Origin: Sphingobacteriales bacterium
Lineage (GTDB): Bacteria > Bacteroidota > Bacteroidia > Chitinophagales > Chitinophagaceae
Assembly: GCA_024640385.1 (NCBI GenBank)
Contig: JAHEFC010000235.1
Location: 1 to 6,296 of the forward strand
Direction: 5' to 3'
Length of the DNA stretch: 6,296 bases
Positions 1 through 6,164 of this stretch are shown piece after piece. Made by a program: the position numbers and the translations under genes. The notes below the pieces were generated by a model, which saw only the letters and a program-made list of their open reading frames with translations, did no database searches and was not told the DNA's origin. The stretch's first letter is position 1. Every line of letters starts with the position of its first letter.

Positions 1-702
1 GGTAAGAACCAGCTGCTCAACGAGTACCTTAAAGAGCAGTTCGGATTTCCCTACGAAGATTATTTCACCATCATGGGACCCTGCCACTCAGAGGAAGTGG
101 CGGCAGAAAAACTTTCATACCTCACATTTTCGGGTATAGATGAACGTTATACACAGGAACTGGCCTCATGCTTCCAGGGACCCAATCTCAATACGGTGGT
201 CAATAACGATATTTTCGGGGTGCAATATGCCGCCATACTGAAAAATATTTTTGCCCTGGGAGCAGGTATTGCCCATGGCCTGGAGTACGGAGACAATTTC
301 CTCAGCGTGTTCATTGCCAATTGTGCAGATGAAATGGCGGGATTTCTCCGCAGGGCAGGCATTGCCAATATGGAGGTGGGTATTCATAAACAGCTGGCTT
401 CGCATAAAAAATCGCCCAACTATGCAGCCTCTGTTTATCTGGGTGACCTGCTGGTGACAAGCTATTCGCTGTTCAGCCGGAACCGCACTTTTGGCAACAT
501 GATCGGCAAAGGCTATTCAGTGAAGGCAGCCCAGCTTGAAATGAATATGGTGGCCGAAGGATATAATGCAAGCAGGTCAGTGCATGTACTGAATCAAAAA
601 TTCAATGCAGACATTCCCATCGCCGATGCCATTTACAGTATACTTTGGGAAGGTATAGAACCTGCAGAAGGGTTTAAGAAGATTGAGGCGGTGTTGATTT
701 AA
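1..702 (+). CDS. gpsA: Glycerol-3-phosphate dehydrogenase [NAD(P)+], 5'-truncated by the window edge
   Basis: The frame is open from base 1, so this is the last 233 codons of a longer gene; the N-terminal Rossmann nucleotide-binding domain lies outside the window. GpsA reduces dihydroxyacetone phosphate to sn-glycerol 3-phosphate in the cytoplasm, the backbone for phospholipids. Visible family marks are GPCHSEEVA (from base 76), the Bacteroidota version of the GPSHAEEVA motif; AAILKN, whose Lys (codon 241-243) aligns with the catalytic lysine; GDLLVTSYS (from base 442); and SRNRTFG (from base 475), the conserved Arg-containing substrate/NAD-binding segment. The C-terminal domain looks complete and ends normally in EAVLI before TAA. 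An internal ATG at 73 is not the start, since the conserved protein continues upstream of it. The stop codon lies on the outer edge of a large palindrome shared with the convergent downstream gene. Identification is secure from these motifs. Confidence 0.95.
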   Translation, partial: GKNQLLNEYLKEQFGFPYEDYFTIMGPCHSEEVAAEKLSYLTFSGIDERYTQELASCFQGPNLNTVVNNDIFGVQYAAILKNIFALGAGIAHGLEYGDNFLSVFIANCADEMAGFLRRAGIANMEVGIHKQLASHKKSPNYAASVYLGDLLVTSYSLFSRNRTFGNMIGKGYSVKAAQLEMNMVAEGYNASRSVHVLNQKFNADIPIADAIYSILWEGIEPAEGFKKIEAVLI

Positions 703-798
703 ATAGAGAGGTAGCTAAATAGAGAGATAGGGAGCATCCCTGGTTCTTGTGGTACCGGAAATGCTCCCTATCTTTCTATCTGACTATCTCACTATTTA
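700..798. terminator. Long imperfect palindrome between convergent genes, likely bidirectional terminator
   Basis: Arms 700-737 and 761-798 are reverse complements at 32 of 38 positions, with a 23-nt loop (738-760). The inner 13 bp (725-737 with 761-773) are perfect. The outer ends both read TAAATAG going inward, and the TAA is the stop codon of gpsA on one side and of the HTH gene on the other. Allowing G-U pairs, RNA from the + strand pairs at about 35 of 38 positions. There is no clean U-tract, so classical intrinsic termination is uncertain; protecting the 3' ends of two convergent mRNAs or blocking read-through is the obvious inferred role. Each arm is built from about four degenerate 8-bp units. 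Confidence 0.75.
703..795. repeat. Degenerate 8-bp tandem repeats forming the palindrome arms
   Basis: The left arm from base 703 reads as consecutive octamers ATAGAGAG, GTAGCTAA and then two more of the ATAGNNAG type, up to 734. Read on the - strand from 795 down to 764, the right arm is four octamers that all fit ATAGNNAG. The two arms are therefore tandem arrays facing each other. The same NNAGNNAG unit appears inside the DUF4271 gene at 4395-4434. The period and unit are read directly from the sequence; that they form one repeat family is inference. Confidence 0.7.
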
Positions 799-1167
799 TT
801 GAACGCTTGTTACTGTTGAATCAACAGATTGTAACAAAGCCATGATCACCGGGTAGAAATCATGCTTTTGCGGATGCTTTTCTTCCAGCTTCATCTTTAC
901 ATTGTCCAACATATGCAACAAAGCTTCCTTGCTGATACTCTCCGTATGAATATTGGCAGGTCCGTGGATCTCGAAATCATCCCGTAGCAGGTCCATCATG
1001 GATACCTCGAGGATCTGGGAGATCTGTTTAATATGATTTACTGTTAACTGGGTGATATTATTTTCGATCTTACTGTAGGCATTCTGAGAGATCCCCATTT
1101 TGCGGGCTACATAATCCTGGGAATAATTCCTTAGTTCCCTGTACTTGCGTAAAACTGTTCCGGGCAT
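796..1167 (-). CDS. Small XRE-family helix-turn-helix transcriptional regulator
   Basis: A 123-aa soluble protein with one Cro/C1-type HTH domain at about residues 5-62. The recognisable core is SQDYVARKMGISQNAYSKIE (residues 16-35): SQ opens helix 2, the GIS turn follows, then the recognition helix. The rest of the domain follows the usual five-helix pattern, with LEVSMMDLL closing it. Residues 75-123 show no known domain; they look mainly helical and charged and might serve dimerisation (inference). It should bind DNA in the cytoplasm; targets are unknown. The ATG at 1167 puts the domain at the usual distance from the N terminus. It lies 140 bp downstream of hemW on the same strand, but a hairpin and a candidate promoter in that gap suggest its own transcript. 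Three 9-bp repeats at that promoter could be an autoregulatory operator. Its stop codon forms one edge of the palindrome shared with gpsA. The family call is firm; any specific role is unknown. Confidence 0.88.
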   Translation of the reverse strand: MPGTVLRKYRELRNYSQDYVARKMGISQNAYSKIENNITQLTVNHIKQISQILEVSMMDLLRDDFEIHGPANIHTESISKEALLHMLDNVKMKLEEKHPQKHDFYPVIMALLQSVDSTVTSVQ

Positions 1168-1226
1168 GTCGGGTTGTTTTAGGTCTATAACAATTTCAGG
1201 TATTAAAAGTTCAACAAACAGTAAAA

Positions 1227-1234
1227 CAAATGTA
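1227..1234 (-). promoter_or_regulatory. Candidate Bacteroidota -7 promoter box for the XRE gene
   Basis: On the - strand this reads TACATTTG, a full match to the Bacteroidota -7 consensus TAnnTTTG, about 60 bp upstream of the XRE start codon. This would give a leader of roughly 50 nt. No good TTG at the -33 distance is visible; the region there reads GTTTAC, so the promoter would be weak or activator-dependent. Confidence 0.5.
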
Positions 1235-1255
1235 GAGAATGTAACGAATGTAGTA
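1229..1255. repeat. Three 9-bp direct repeats at the XRE promoter, possible operator
   Basis: AATGTA recurs at 1229, 1238 and 1247, exactly 9 bp apart (- strand unit TACATT plus 3 variable bases). A fourth AATGTAG lies at 1287-1293, out of phase. The first copy overlaps the candidate -7 box and the others fill the space towards -33, which is where a regulator would block or help RNA polymerase. Because the gene encodes an HTH protein, autoregulation is a natural inference, although XRE proteins more often bind inverted repeats. Confidence 0.5.
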
Positions 1256-1256
1256 A

Positions 1257-1275
1257 ACCCCGACGGAGCCGGGGT
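1257..1275 (-). terminator. GC-rich hairpin downstream of hemW, possible terminator
   Basis: ACCCCG (1257-1262) and CGGGGT (1270-1275) form a 6-bp stem with a 7-nt loop, starting 32 nt after the hemW stop. On the - strand the stem is followed by TTTACTAC, a poor U-tract, so this is only a plausible weak terminator. It also lies just upstream of the XRE promoter repeats. Confidence 0.45.
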
Positions 1276-1307
1276 AAGTTGTAATAAATGTAGCGCTGAT
1301 AAATTCT

Positions 1308-2498
1308 CTATTTATTCTGGGTCTCTGCGTGATTTTCCTTGTCCCTTGATACGAAGAACAGGTCCGAGGCAATGCCATCGGCATATAATTTTCCCTCCCG
1401 GGTCAGGATAATATGATCATTGTTGTAACTGACCATACCCCTGGAAGCATATTTGAAACTGTCTTTTTTCAGTTGTTCAACCTTATCTGAACCCCATTTC
1501 CCTCCCAGGTAGGCCAGGTCAATACCCTCCATGGTTCTCAGGGAGGTCATAATATACTCGTTGACCTGCATGGTTTCGGTGAGGTCTTCCTTATCAAAAG
1601 GAATAATATTATTGGAGTTCAGTGAATCTATATACCGGGCATTGTTGCTGATGTTCCAGTATCGGGTATATCCATCATAAGAATGGGCCCCCGGACCGAA
1701 GCCGAAATAGGGGATACCCTGCCAGTAAGACGAGTTGTGTTTGGACCGGAACCCCGGTTTGGCAAAATTGCTGATCTCGTAATGCTCATAACCAGCTTGC
1801 TCCAGCATGTCCATCAGGATCAGGAACTGCCTGGCCTGCTGTTCCGGGTCTACGGGTTCTTTTTTACCCTGGGAGATCATGGTATTCAGGGCAGTTTTGG
1901 GCTCTACGGTGAGTGCATAGGCCGAAATATGAGGAATATCGAGTGCAATCGCCTTTTCAATATTGGCTTTCCAGGCTTCATCTGACAATCCGGGTATACC
2001 ATAAATAAGGTCAATACTGAAATTAGTGAAGCCGGCAGACCTGACCAGTTCCAATCCTTCCAGCGCCTGTTTGGCAGTATGACTCCTGTTCATCCAGGCC
2101 AGGTCTTCATCCCTGAACGACTGAATGCCTATGCTCAGCCTGTTAAACCCCTGCTGTTTCCAGAAAGGAACCGTCATTTCGTTCATATCATCCGGATTCA
2201 CTTCATAGGTGAATTCAGCGTCAGGAAGGATCTTGAACAATTTCCTGATCGATTCCATCAGTGACCGCAGTTCTTTTCTGAGCAGTACAGAGGGAGTTCC
2301 CCCGCCAAAATATACGGAAGTGATCAGCCTTCGGTTCTTGCCCCTGGTAATGTCGATCTCCCTCAATAAAGCAAGCACCATGTCGTTCTTACTCTGCAGC
2401 GAAGTGGAAAAATGAAAATTACAATAATGACAAGCTTTCTTGCAGTAGGGAATATGGACATAAACGCCGGCGTATGTTTCAAACGGATTAACCATCAT
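1308..2498 (-). CDS. hemW: HemW, radical SAM haem chaperone (coproporphyrinogen III oxidase-like)
   Basis: A 396-aa cytoplasmic radical SAM protein. Near the N terminus, IPYCKKACHYCNFHF carries the CX3CX2C motif (Cys19, Cys23, Cys26) that holds the 4Fe-4S cluster. The fourth cysteine of true HemN (CX3CX2CXC) is replaced by Phe28, which points to HemW rather than coproporphyrinogen dehydrogenase. GGGTPS (residues 65-70) is the SAM-binding glycine motif, and EVNPDD and GIQSF are further family blocks. The C-terminal HemN_C region ends around LTREGKLYADGIASDLFF (about residues 365-382), with a short polar tail. Characterised HemW proteins bind haem and hand it to target proteins, and lack oxidase activity. 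The start may be Met1 (2498) or Met2 (2495); the conserved core begins at about residue 10, so neither is excluded. It diverges from the Omp85-type gene with only 14 bp between start codons. Older annotation would call it hemN or oxygen-independent coproporphyrinogen oxidase. Confidence 0.93.
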   Translation of the reverse strand: MMVNPFETYAGVYVHIPYCKKACHYCNFHFSTSLQSKNDMVLALLREIDITRGKNRRLITSVYFGGGTPSVLLRKELRSLMESIRKLFKILPDAEFTYEVNPDDMNEMTVPFWKQQGFNRLSIGIQSFRDEDLAWMNRSHTAKQALEGLELVRSAGFTNFSIDLIYGIPGLSDEAWKANIEKAIALDIPHISAYALTVEPKTALNTMISQGKKEPVDPEQQARQFLILMDMLEQAGYEHYEISNFAKPGFRSKHNSSYWQGIPYFGFGPGAHSYDGYTRYWNISNNARYIDSLNSNNIIPFDKEDLTETMQVNEYIMTSLRTMEGIDLAYLGGKWGSDKVEQLKKDSFKYASRGMVSYNNDHIILTREGKLYADGIASDLFFVSRDKENHAETQNK

Positions 2499-2503
2499 CG
2501 TTG

Positions 2504-2511
2504 TAGTTTTG
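2504..2511 (+). promoter_or_regulatory. Candidate -7 box immediately before the Omp85-type gene
   Basis: TAGTTTTG matches TAnnTTTG and lies inside the 14-bp gap between the divergent hemW and Omp85-type start codons. The expected transcription start would fall at or within the first two ATG codons (2513, 2516), giving a leaderless mRNA. No convincing -33 TTG is visible in the hemW coding region upstream, so this could be a chance match. Confidence 0.4.
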
Positions 2512-2512
2512 T

Positions 2513-4309
2513 ATGATGCAGCGGTTTAAAATGTTCTTTGCCTTAGGGCTGATCCTACTTGGGCTTAACAGCGCAGGGCAGGACCGTTACGAACTCCGCT
2601 ATCATATCTCAGACAAAGATACCTCCCTGGCTCCTGAAAACTTAGGACTGAAGTCTGTATTTACCTCACAAAACGACTGTTTTTTATACATAGAAACCCT
2701 GTTAAATCAACAAAAAGCGAAGGGGTATATCAGTTTTTCGATAGACAGCGTGCAATACACAACATCGGGGGCGGAGATCTGGATCTTTTTTGGCAGGCAG
2801 TACCGTTGGAAGAATATTGCCCTGAAAGAAACCGATGCGGCGGCCCTTACAACGCTGGGTTACACCGAGCGGGTGTTTTCGGGAAAACTGGTTGACCTGG
2901 ACAAATTGCAGCAGTTCCAGGAAAAAGTGCTGATATATATGGAGAATCATGGTTACCCGTTTGCAAGTTTCCGGATAGACAGCCTGGTGATCGAAGATGA
3001 TGTGGTCAGTGGGCAATGGTTCATGGAGAAGGGACCTCATTATAAGATAGACAGCATTACTGTTACCGGGACGGCCAGGATCTCTAATTTTTACCTGCAA
3101 CAGTACCTGGAGATCCCCAAAGGCTCTTATTACCGGAAAGACAAGCTGGATGCCGTGAGCCGGAGACTGATGGAGCTTCCATTTCTGAAAGAGACCAAAC
3201 CCTGGGACATGACCCTGTTGGGAACGGGCTCTACGCTTAATCTCTACCTGGATTCAAAACGAAGCAGCCAGATCAATGCGTTGATCGGACTTCTTCCCTC
3301 CAACCCCCAGCTGGGAGGGAAGCTGCTGGTTACCGGCGAAGCCAACCTGAATCTGAAAAATGCCTTGGGTGGCGGAGAAACCATTGGTGCCAATTGGCAG
3401 CAGCTCCAGGTTAAATCGCCCAGGCTGAATCTCCTTTTCCAGCAACCCTATATTTTCAAAACCAAATTCGGGTTTGATTTCAATTTTGACCTTTTCAAAA
3501 AAGACAGTTCATTCCTGAACATCAATCTTTTTATTGGCCTTCAATACATGGTTTCTCAAAGGCAGCAGGGAAGACTGTTTTTCCAGAGTTTCAAAACCAA
3601 CCTGATCACGGTGGATACCAACCAGATCAAAGCCAGTAAAACACTGCCGGAGTTTCTGGATGTGAGTACCAATAACCTTGGCGTGGATTACCAGTTCAAC
3701 AACACAGATTACAGGCTCAACCCCAGGAAGGGCAATGAACTCTACCTGTTGTTCAGCGGTGGATTGAGAAATATCAGGAAGAATAATACGATCACATCTT
3801 TGACCACAGATGCATCAGGCAAGCCATATGATTTTGAAAGTCTCTATGATACGCTGGCCATGAAAACCTACCTGCTCAGGTTCAGGCTGAATGGCGCCCA
3901 TTATTTCAGAACTGGCAGGCAGTCTACACTTCGCACAGCAGTCAATGCAGGCCTGGTTCAAACCGAAAATGCATTCAAGAATGAAGTGTTCCAGATCGGC
4001 GGATACAAATTGCTTCGGGGATTTGACGAAGAGAGTATCTATGCCACACAATATGCGGTAGGTACTGTTGAATACAGGTACCTGATCGGGATCAATGCTT
4101 TCCTGTTTGCGTTCACAGACATAGGCTGGGCCAGGAATAACACGTATACAGAGTTGAACAGTCATGGATACTTCGGTACCGGGTTTGGTATCGCCCTCGA
4201 AACAAAGGCCGGCATACTTAATCTCAGTTATGCCGTAGGTAAAAGGGATGATGGCCAGTTCAACCTGCGACAGTCAAAGATCCATTTCGGTTTTGTAAGC
4301 ATCTTCTGA
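2513..4309 (+). CDS. Omp85/BamA-TamA-type outer-membrane protein with POTRA-like domains
   Basis: A 598-aa protein predicted to sit in the outer membrane. Residues 1-22 form a signal peptide: a basic start (MMQRFK), a hydrophobic stretch MFFALGLILLGLNSA, then GQ. Residues 25-248 are periplasmic and look like three POTRA-type repeats (about 25-96, 97-176, 177-248); the last is clearest, from KIDSITVTGTARIS through SRRLMELPFLKET. From about 250 to the end the sequence alternates as in a beta-barrel. It contains GGYKLLRGF, whose R502-G503-F504 corresponds to the conserved VRGF/Y loop-6 motif of the Omp85 superfamily, and ends in FGFVSIF with the terminal Phe typical of barrel proteins. Essential BamA is usually longer with five POTRAs, so this is a shorter paralogue of unknown client, perhaps assisting protein or lipid export (inference). 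The third Met (codon 7) would lose the basic N-region, so Met1 or Met2 is preferred. The DUF4271 gene follows after 15 bp, probably partly co-transcribed. Confidence 0.88.
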   Translation: MMQRFKMFFALGLILLGLNSAGQDRYELRYHISDKDTSLAPENLGLKSVFTSQNDCFLYIETLLNQQKAKGYISFSIDSVQYTTSGAEIWIFFGRQYRWKNIALKETDAAALTTLGYTERVFSGKLVDLDKLQQFQEKVLIYMENHGYPFASFRIDSLVIEDDVVSGQWFMEKGPHYKIDSITVTGTARISNFYLQQYLEIPKGSYYRKDKLDAVSRRLMELPFLKETKPWDMTLLGTGSTLNLYLDSKRSSQINALIGLLPSNPQLGGKLLVTGEANLNLKNALGGGETIGANWQQLQVKSPRLNLLFQQPYIFKTKFGFDFNFDLFKKDSSFLNINLFIGLQYMVSQRQQGRLFFQSFKTNLITVDTNQIKASKTLPEFLDVSTNNLGVDYQFNNTDYRLNPRKGNELYLLFSGGLRNIRKNNTITSLTTDASGKPYDFESLYDTLAMKTYLLRFRLNGAHYFRTGRQSTLRTAVNAGLVQTENAFKNEVFQIGGYKLLRGFDEESIYATQYAVGTVEYRYLIGINAFLFAFTDIGWARNNTYTELNSHGYFGTGFGIALETKAGILNLSYAVGKRDDGQFNLRQSKIHFGFVSIF

Positions 4310-4317
4310 TAACTTTG
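4310..4317 (+). promoter_or_regulatory. Candidate -7 box upstream of the DUF4271 gene
   Basis: TAACTTTG fits TAnnTTTG exactly and directly follows the TGA of the Omp85-type gene. Only 7 nt separate it from the ATG at 4325, so transcription would start at or next to the start codon. The nearest TTG (4293-4295) is only 14 bp upstream, shorter than the usual -33 spacing. An identical core octamer precedes hemD. Confidence 0.45.
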
Positions 4318-4324
4318 CCACCGT

Positions 4325-5326
4325 ATGAAATTAACCTTCCTGATTCTTTACCTTCTTGCGGCCAGTGCTGTGATGGCCCAGGATAGCATCAATATCAGAG
4401 AGGTAGAGAGTCAGAGAGGAAGAGAGCAAGACAGTACGGTCAGGCCCTTAAAAAAACTGAATCCGGATTCCATGAGGGCAGCGGATTCTGTGAAAGCGAT
4501 AGCAGATTCCGTGCTGCATACCCTGGTTGAAAAAAAGACGCCGTCTGTTCAATCACCATTCAACATTACACCCTATCCATCGGTATATGGGCAATGGGTG
4601 GGCGGATATTTAAAAAATGATAAGCGTTACAATGTCACCGTTCCTGTACCAAGGGTACGTGAACTGGTGAGGATCCCGCCATCGTACGAGTGGATTTTCT
4701 ATTTGTTTTGTGGTTTATTGTTGCTTCTCTCTTTTTTGCGTTTGGCTTTCTACAAATTTTTCACTGATCTGTTCAAAGTGTTTTTCAATACATCGATGAG
4801 GCAGAAACAGATCCGGGAACAATTGTCACAGTCTCCTCTGCCAACCCTGCTGCTGAATATTTTCTTTTTCATCACGGGGGGGATATTCATGTATTTTCTT
4901 TCTTATCACTACGGCTTCCAGACGGGTTATTCCAATGGTATTACCGTGCTCCTTTGCATAGGAGCCCTGGCCCTGCTGTATTTTGGGAAGTATATCTTTC
5001 TCAGTTTGGCAGGATGGATGTTCGATAAAAAGTCTGCTTCGGAAAATTATTTGTTCAGCGTTTTCATGGTGAACAAAATGGCCGGGTTATTCCTGGTTCC
5101 TATGGATATCTTCATGGCATATTCTGATCACAGCGGCAGGCAGGTAGTGATAACCCTTACGGTCATAGGGCTGATCATATTGGCCATAGTTAGAATGGTC
5201 AGGGGCTTTCAGTCTGTGAGTAATATTTTAAAAATTAACCCTTTACATTTTATTCTGTACGTGGCGGCTTTTGAAGTGATCCCGGTATTATTGATCTACA
5301 AGCTATTGTTGATTGTATTTAGATAG
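4325..5326 (+). CDS. DUF4271 family inner-membrane protein
   Basis: A 333-aa protein of unknown function from a family found widely in Bacteroidota. Residues 1-19 are a signal-like hydrophobic segment (MKLTFLILYLLAASAVMAQ). Residues 20-120 are polar, with DS repeats (DSMRAADSVKAIADSV). Six hydrophobic segments follow at about 123-142, 172-195, 205-229, 242-266, 273-293 and 307-331, ending at a basic C terminus (VFR). The segment SMRQKQIREQLSQSPLP (157-173), before the second helix, is characteristic of DUF4271. The gene lies 49 bp before the hemD-family gene; adjacency of these two families is, as I recall, common in Bacteroidota, which suggests a functional link, but no biochemical role is known to me. 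Codons 24-37, just after the predicted signal peptide, are made of 8-bp tandem repeats read in shifting frames. The ATG at 4325 is chosen because it begins the signal segment; no Shine-Dalgarno is present. Confidence 0.85.
   Translation: MKLTFLILYLLAASAVMAQDSINIREVESQRGREQDSTVRPLKKLNPDSMRAADSVKAIADSVLHTLVEKKTPSVQSPFNITPYPSVYGQWVGGYLKNDKRYNVTVPVPRVRELVRIPPSYEWIFYLFCGLLLLLSFLRLAFYKFFTDLFKVFFNTSMRQKQIREQLSQSPLPTLLLNIFFFITGGIFMYFLSYHYGFQTGYSNGITVLLCIGALALLYFGKYIFLSLAGWMFDKKSASENYLFSVFMVNKMAGLFLVPMDIFMAYSDHSGRQVVITLTVIGLIILAIVRMVRGFQSVSNILKINPLHFILYVAAFEVIPVLLIYKLLLIVFR
4395..4434 (+). repeat. 8-bp tandem repeat array inside the DUF4271 coding sequence
   Basis: Five consecutive octamers fit NNAGNNAG. 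The first two (TCAGAGAG, GTAGAGAG) are repeated by the next two as a 16-bp duplication with one change (4395-4410 against 4411-4426). The array encodes about IREVESQRGREQDS, residues 24-37. Because 8 and 16 are not multiples of three, successive units are read in different frames. AGAGAGGTAG (4397-4406) also occurs at 705-714 in the gpsA/XRE palindrome. Confidence 0.7.
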
Positions 5327-5341
5327 AACTTTGTAACTTTG
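5313..5341 (+). promoter_or_regulatory. Candidate Bacteroidota promoter for hemD
   Basis: TTG at 5313-5315 and TAACTTTG at 5334-5341 are separated by 18 bp, matching the TTG-N17-23-TAnnTTTG layout; another TTG at 5309-5311 gives 22 bp. Transcription would begin near 5346, leaving a leader of roughly 30 nt before the ATG at 5376. It is the best-formed promoter in the window and suggests hemD can be expressed apart from DUF4271. Confidence 0.55.
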
Positions 5342-5375
5342 CACAACGAATTTCTGAAAAAGAATACGGCAGAAT

Positions 5376-6164
5376 ATGACGGAGGTTAAAAAACCAGTGA
5401 AAAAGATACTCATTACACAGCCCCGGCCCGAGTCAGACAAGTCACCCTATTTCGAGTTAGCCCGAAAATATTCGGTAGAACTTGAATTTTGCCCTTTTAT
5501 AAGGCTGGAACCCATTTCTGCCAAGGATTTCCGTAAGCAAAAAATCGAGATCGCTGATTACAGCGGCGTCATCTTCACCAGCAGGAACGCCATCGATCAT
5601 TTCTTTCGCATATGCGAAGAAATGAAGCTCAGTATTTCGCAGGACACTAAATATTTCTGCATCACCGAGGCAGTAGCCTTGTATCTGCAAAAATTCATTC
5701 TTTACCGGAAACGGAAGGTGTTTTATGGTGCAGACGGCACCAATAAAAGCCTGTTTGACGTGATCAATAAGCACAAGGAGAATGAAAAATTCCTGTACCC
5801 CTGCTCAGAAAACCAGCAGGACAATGAGATCGTAAACTGGCTGAAGAATTATAAATGCGAGTTCCAGACTCCATTCATGTACCGCACGATCAGCAATGAG
5901 CAGGTGAAGAGTATCAATACCCATTCTTACGATGTAATATGTTTCTTCACGCCAAGCGGGGTGAAGAGCCTGTTCGACAATTTCCCCGGCTATTCACAGA
6001 ATGGAACCTATATCGGCGCTTTCGGCAGCAATACCTCGAAAGCCATAACAGAAGCGGGTTTGCAGCTTCAGATCAAAGCTCCGGAACCCCAGGTGCCGAG
6101 TATGGTAGCGGCATTGGATAAATTTCTGTGTGCGGCTTCTAAAGAAGTAAAAATTAAAAAGTAA
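5376..6164 (+). CDS. hemD: Uroporphyrinogen-III synthase family protein (HemD)
   Basis: A 262-aa cytoplasmic protein of the HemD family. The family enzyme closes hydroxymethylbilane into uroporphyrinogen III with inversion of ring D, the branch point to haem, sirohaem and cobalamin. It shows the two-lobed layout: an N-terminal ILITQPRPESDKSPYFELA (residues 11-29), the lobe-crossing VIFTSRNAIDHFF (65-77), then FMYRT (167-171) with the usual tyrosine region, FFTPSGVKSLFDNF (190-203, compare the FTSPSGV motif), and GAFGSNTSKAITEAGL (214-229, compare the GxxTAxAlxxxG motif). Length is normal. This sequence type is the divergent Bacteroidota version, for which synthase activity is inferred from homology only. 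It starts 49 bp after the DUF4271 gene behind a good promoter. The last residues (KEVKIKK) and the stop codon are encoded by an AT-rich 14-bp direct repeat, so the tail is probably not conserved. Confidence 0.87.
   Translation: MTEVKKPVKKILITQPRPESDKSPYFELARKYSVELEFCPFIRLEPISAKDFRKQKIEIADYSGVIFTSRNAIDHFFRICEEMKLSISQDTKYFCITEAVALYLQKFILYRKRKVFYGADGTNKSLFDVINKHKENEKFLYPCSENQQDNEIVNWLKNYKCEFQTPFMYRTISNEQVKSINTHSYDVICFFTPSGVKSLFDNFPGYSQNGTYIGAFGSNTSKAITEAGLQLQIKAPEPQVPSMVAALDKFLCAASKEVKIKK

Noticed and set aside
147..405. Minus-strand open frames opposite gpsA
   Set aside because: They lie fully inside a gene with strong family motifs on the + strand and show no recognisable protein features of their own.
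1229..1293. Short CRISPR-like array from the repeated AATGTA
   Set aside because: The units are 6-9 bp with no spacers of constant length and no cas genes; they look like operator repeats instead.
1145..1411. Plus-strand open frame across the XRE-hemW gap
   Set aside because: It overlaps the starts and ends of two convincing - strand genes, crosses a hairpin and repeats, and its peptide resembles no family.
1308..2498. Oxygen-independent coproporphyrinogen III oxidase (HemN) as the product
   Set aside because: The fourth cysteine of the HemN CX3CX2CXC motif is missing (Phe28), and the length and N terminus fit HemW.
2614..2621. TATCTTTG on the - strand as a hemW promoter
   Set aside because: It matches TAnnTTTG and lies 116 bp upstream of hemW, but it is within the Omp85 coding sequence and has no TTG at a suitable distance; one 5-base-specified match is likely by chance.
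3254..4165. Minus-strand open frames opposite the Omp85-type gene
   Set aside because: They are unrelated to any family I recognise and are fully covered by a well-supported + strand gene.
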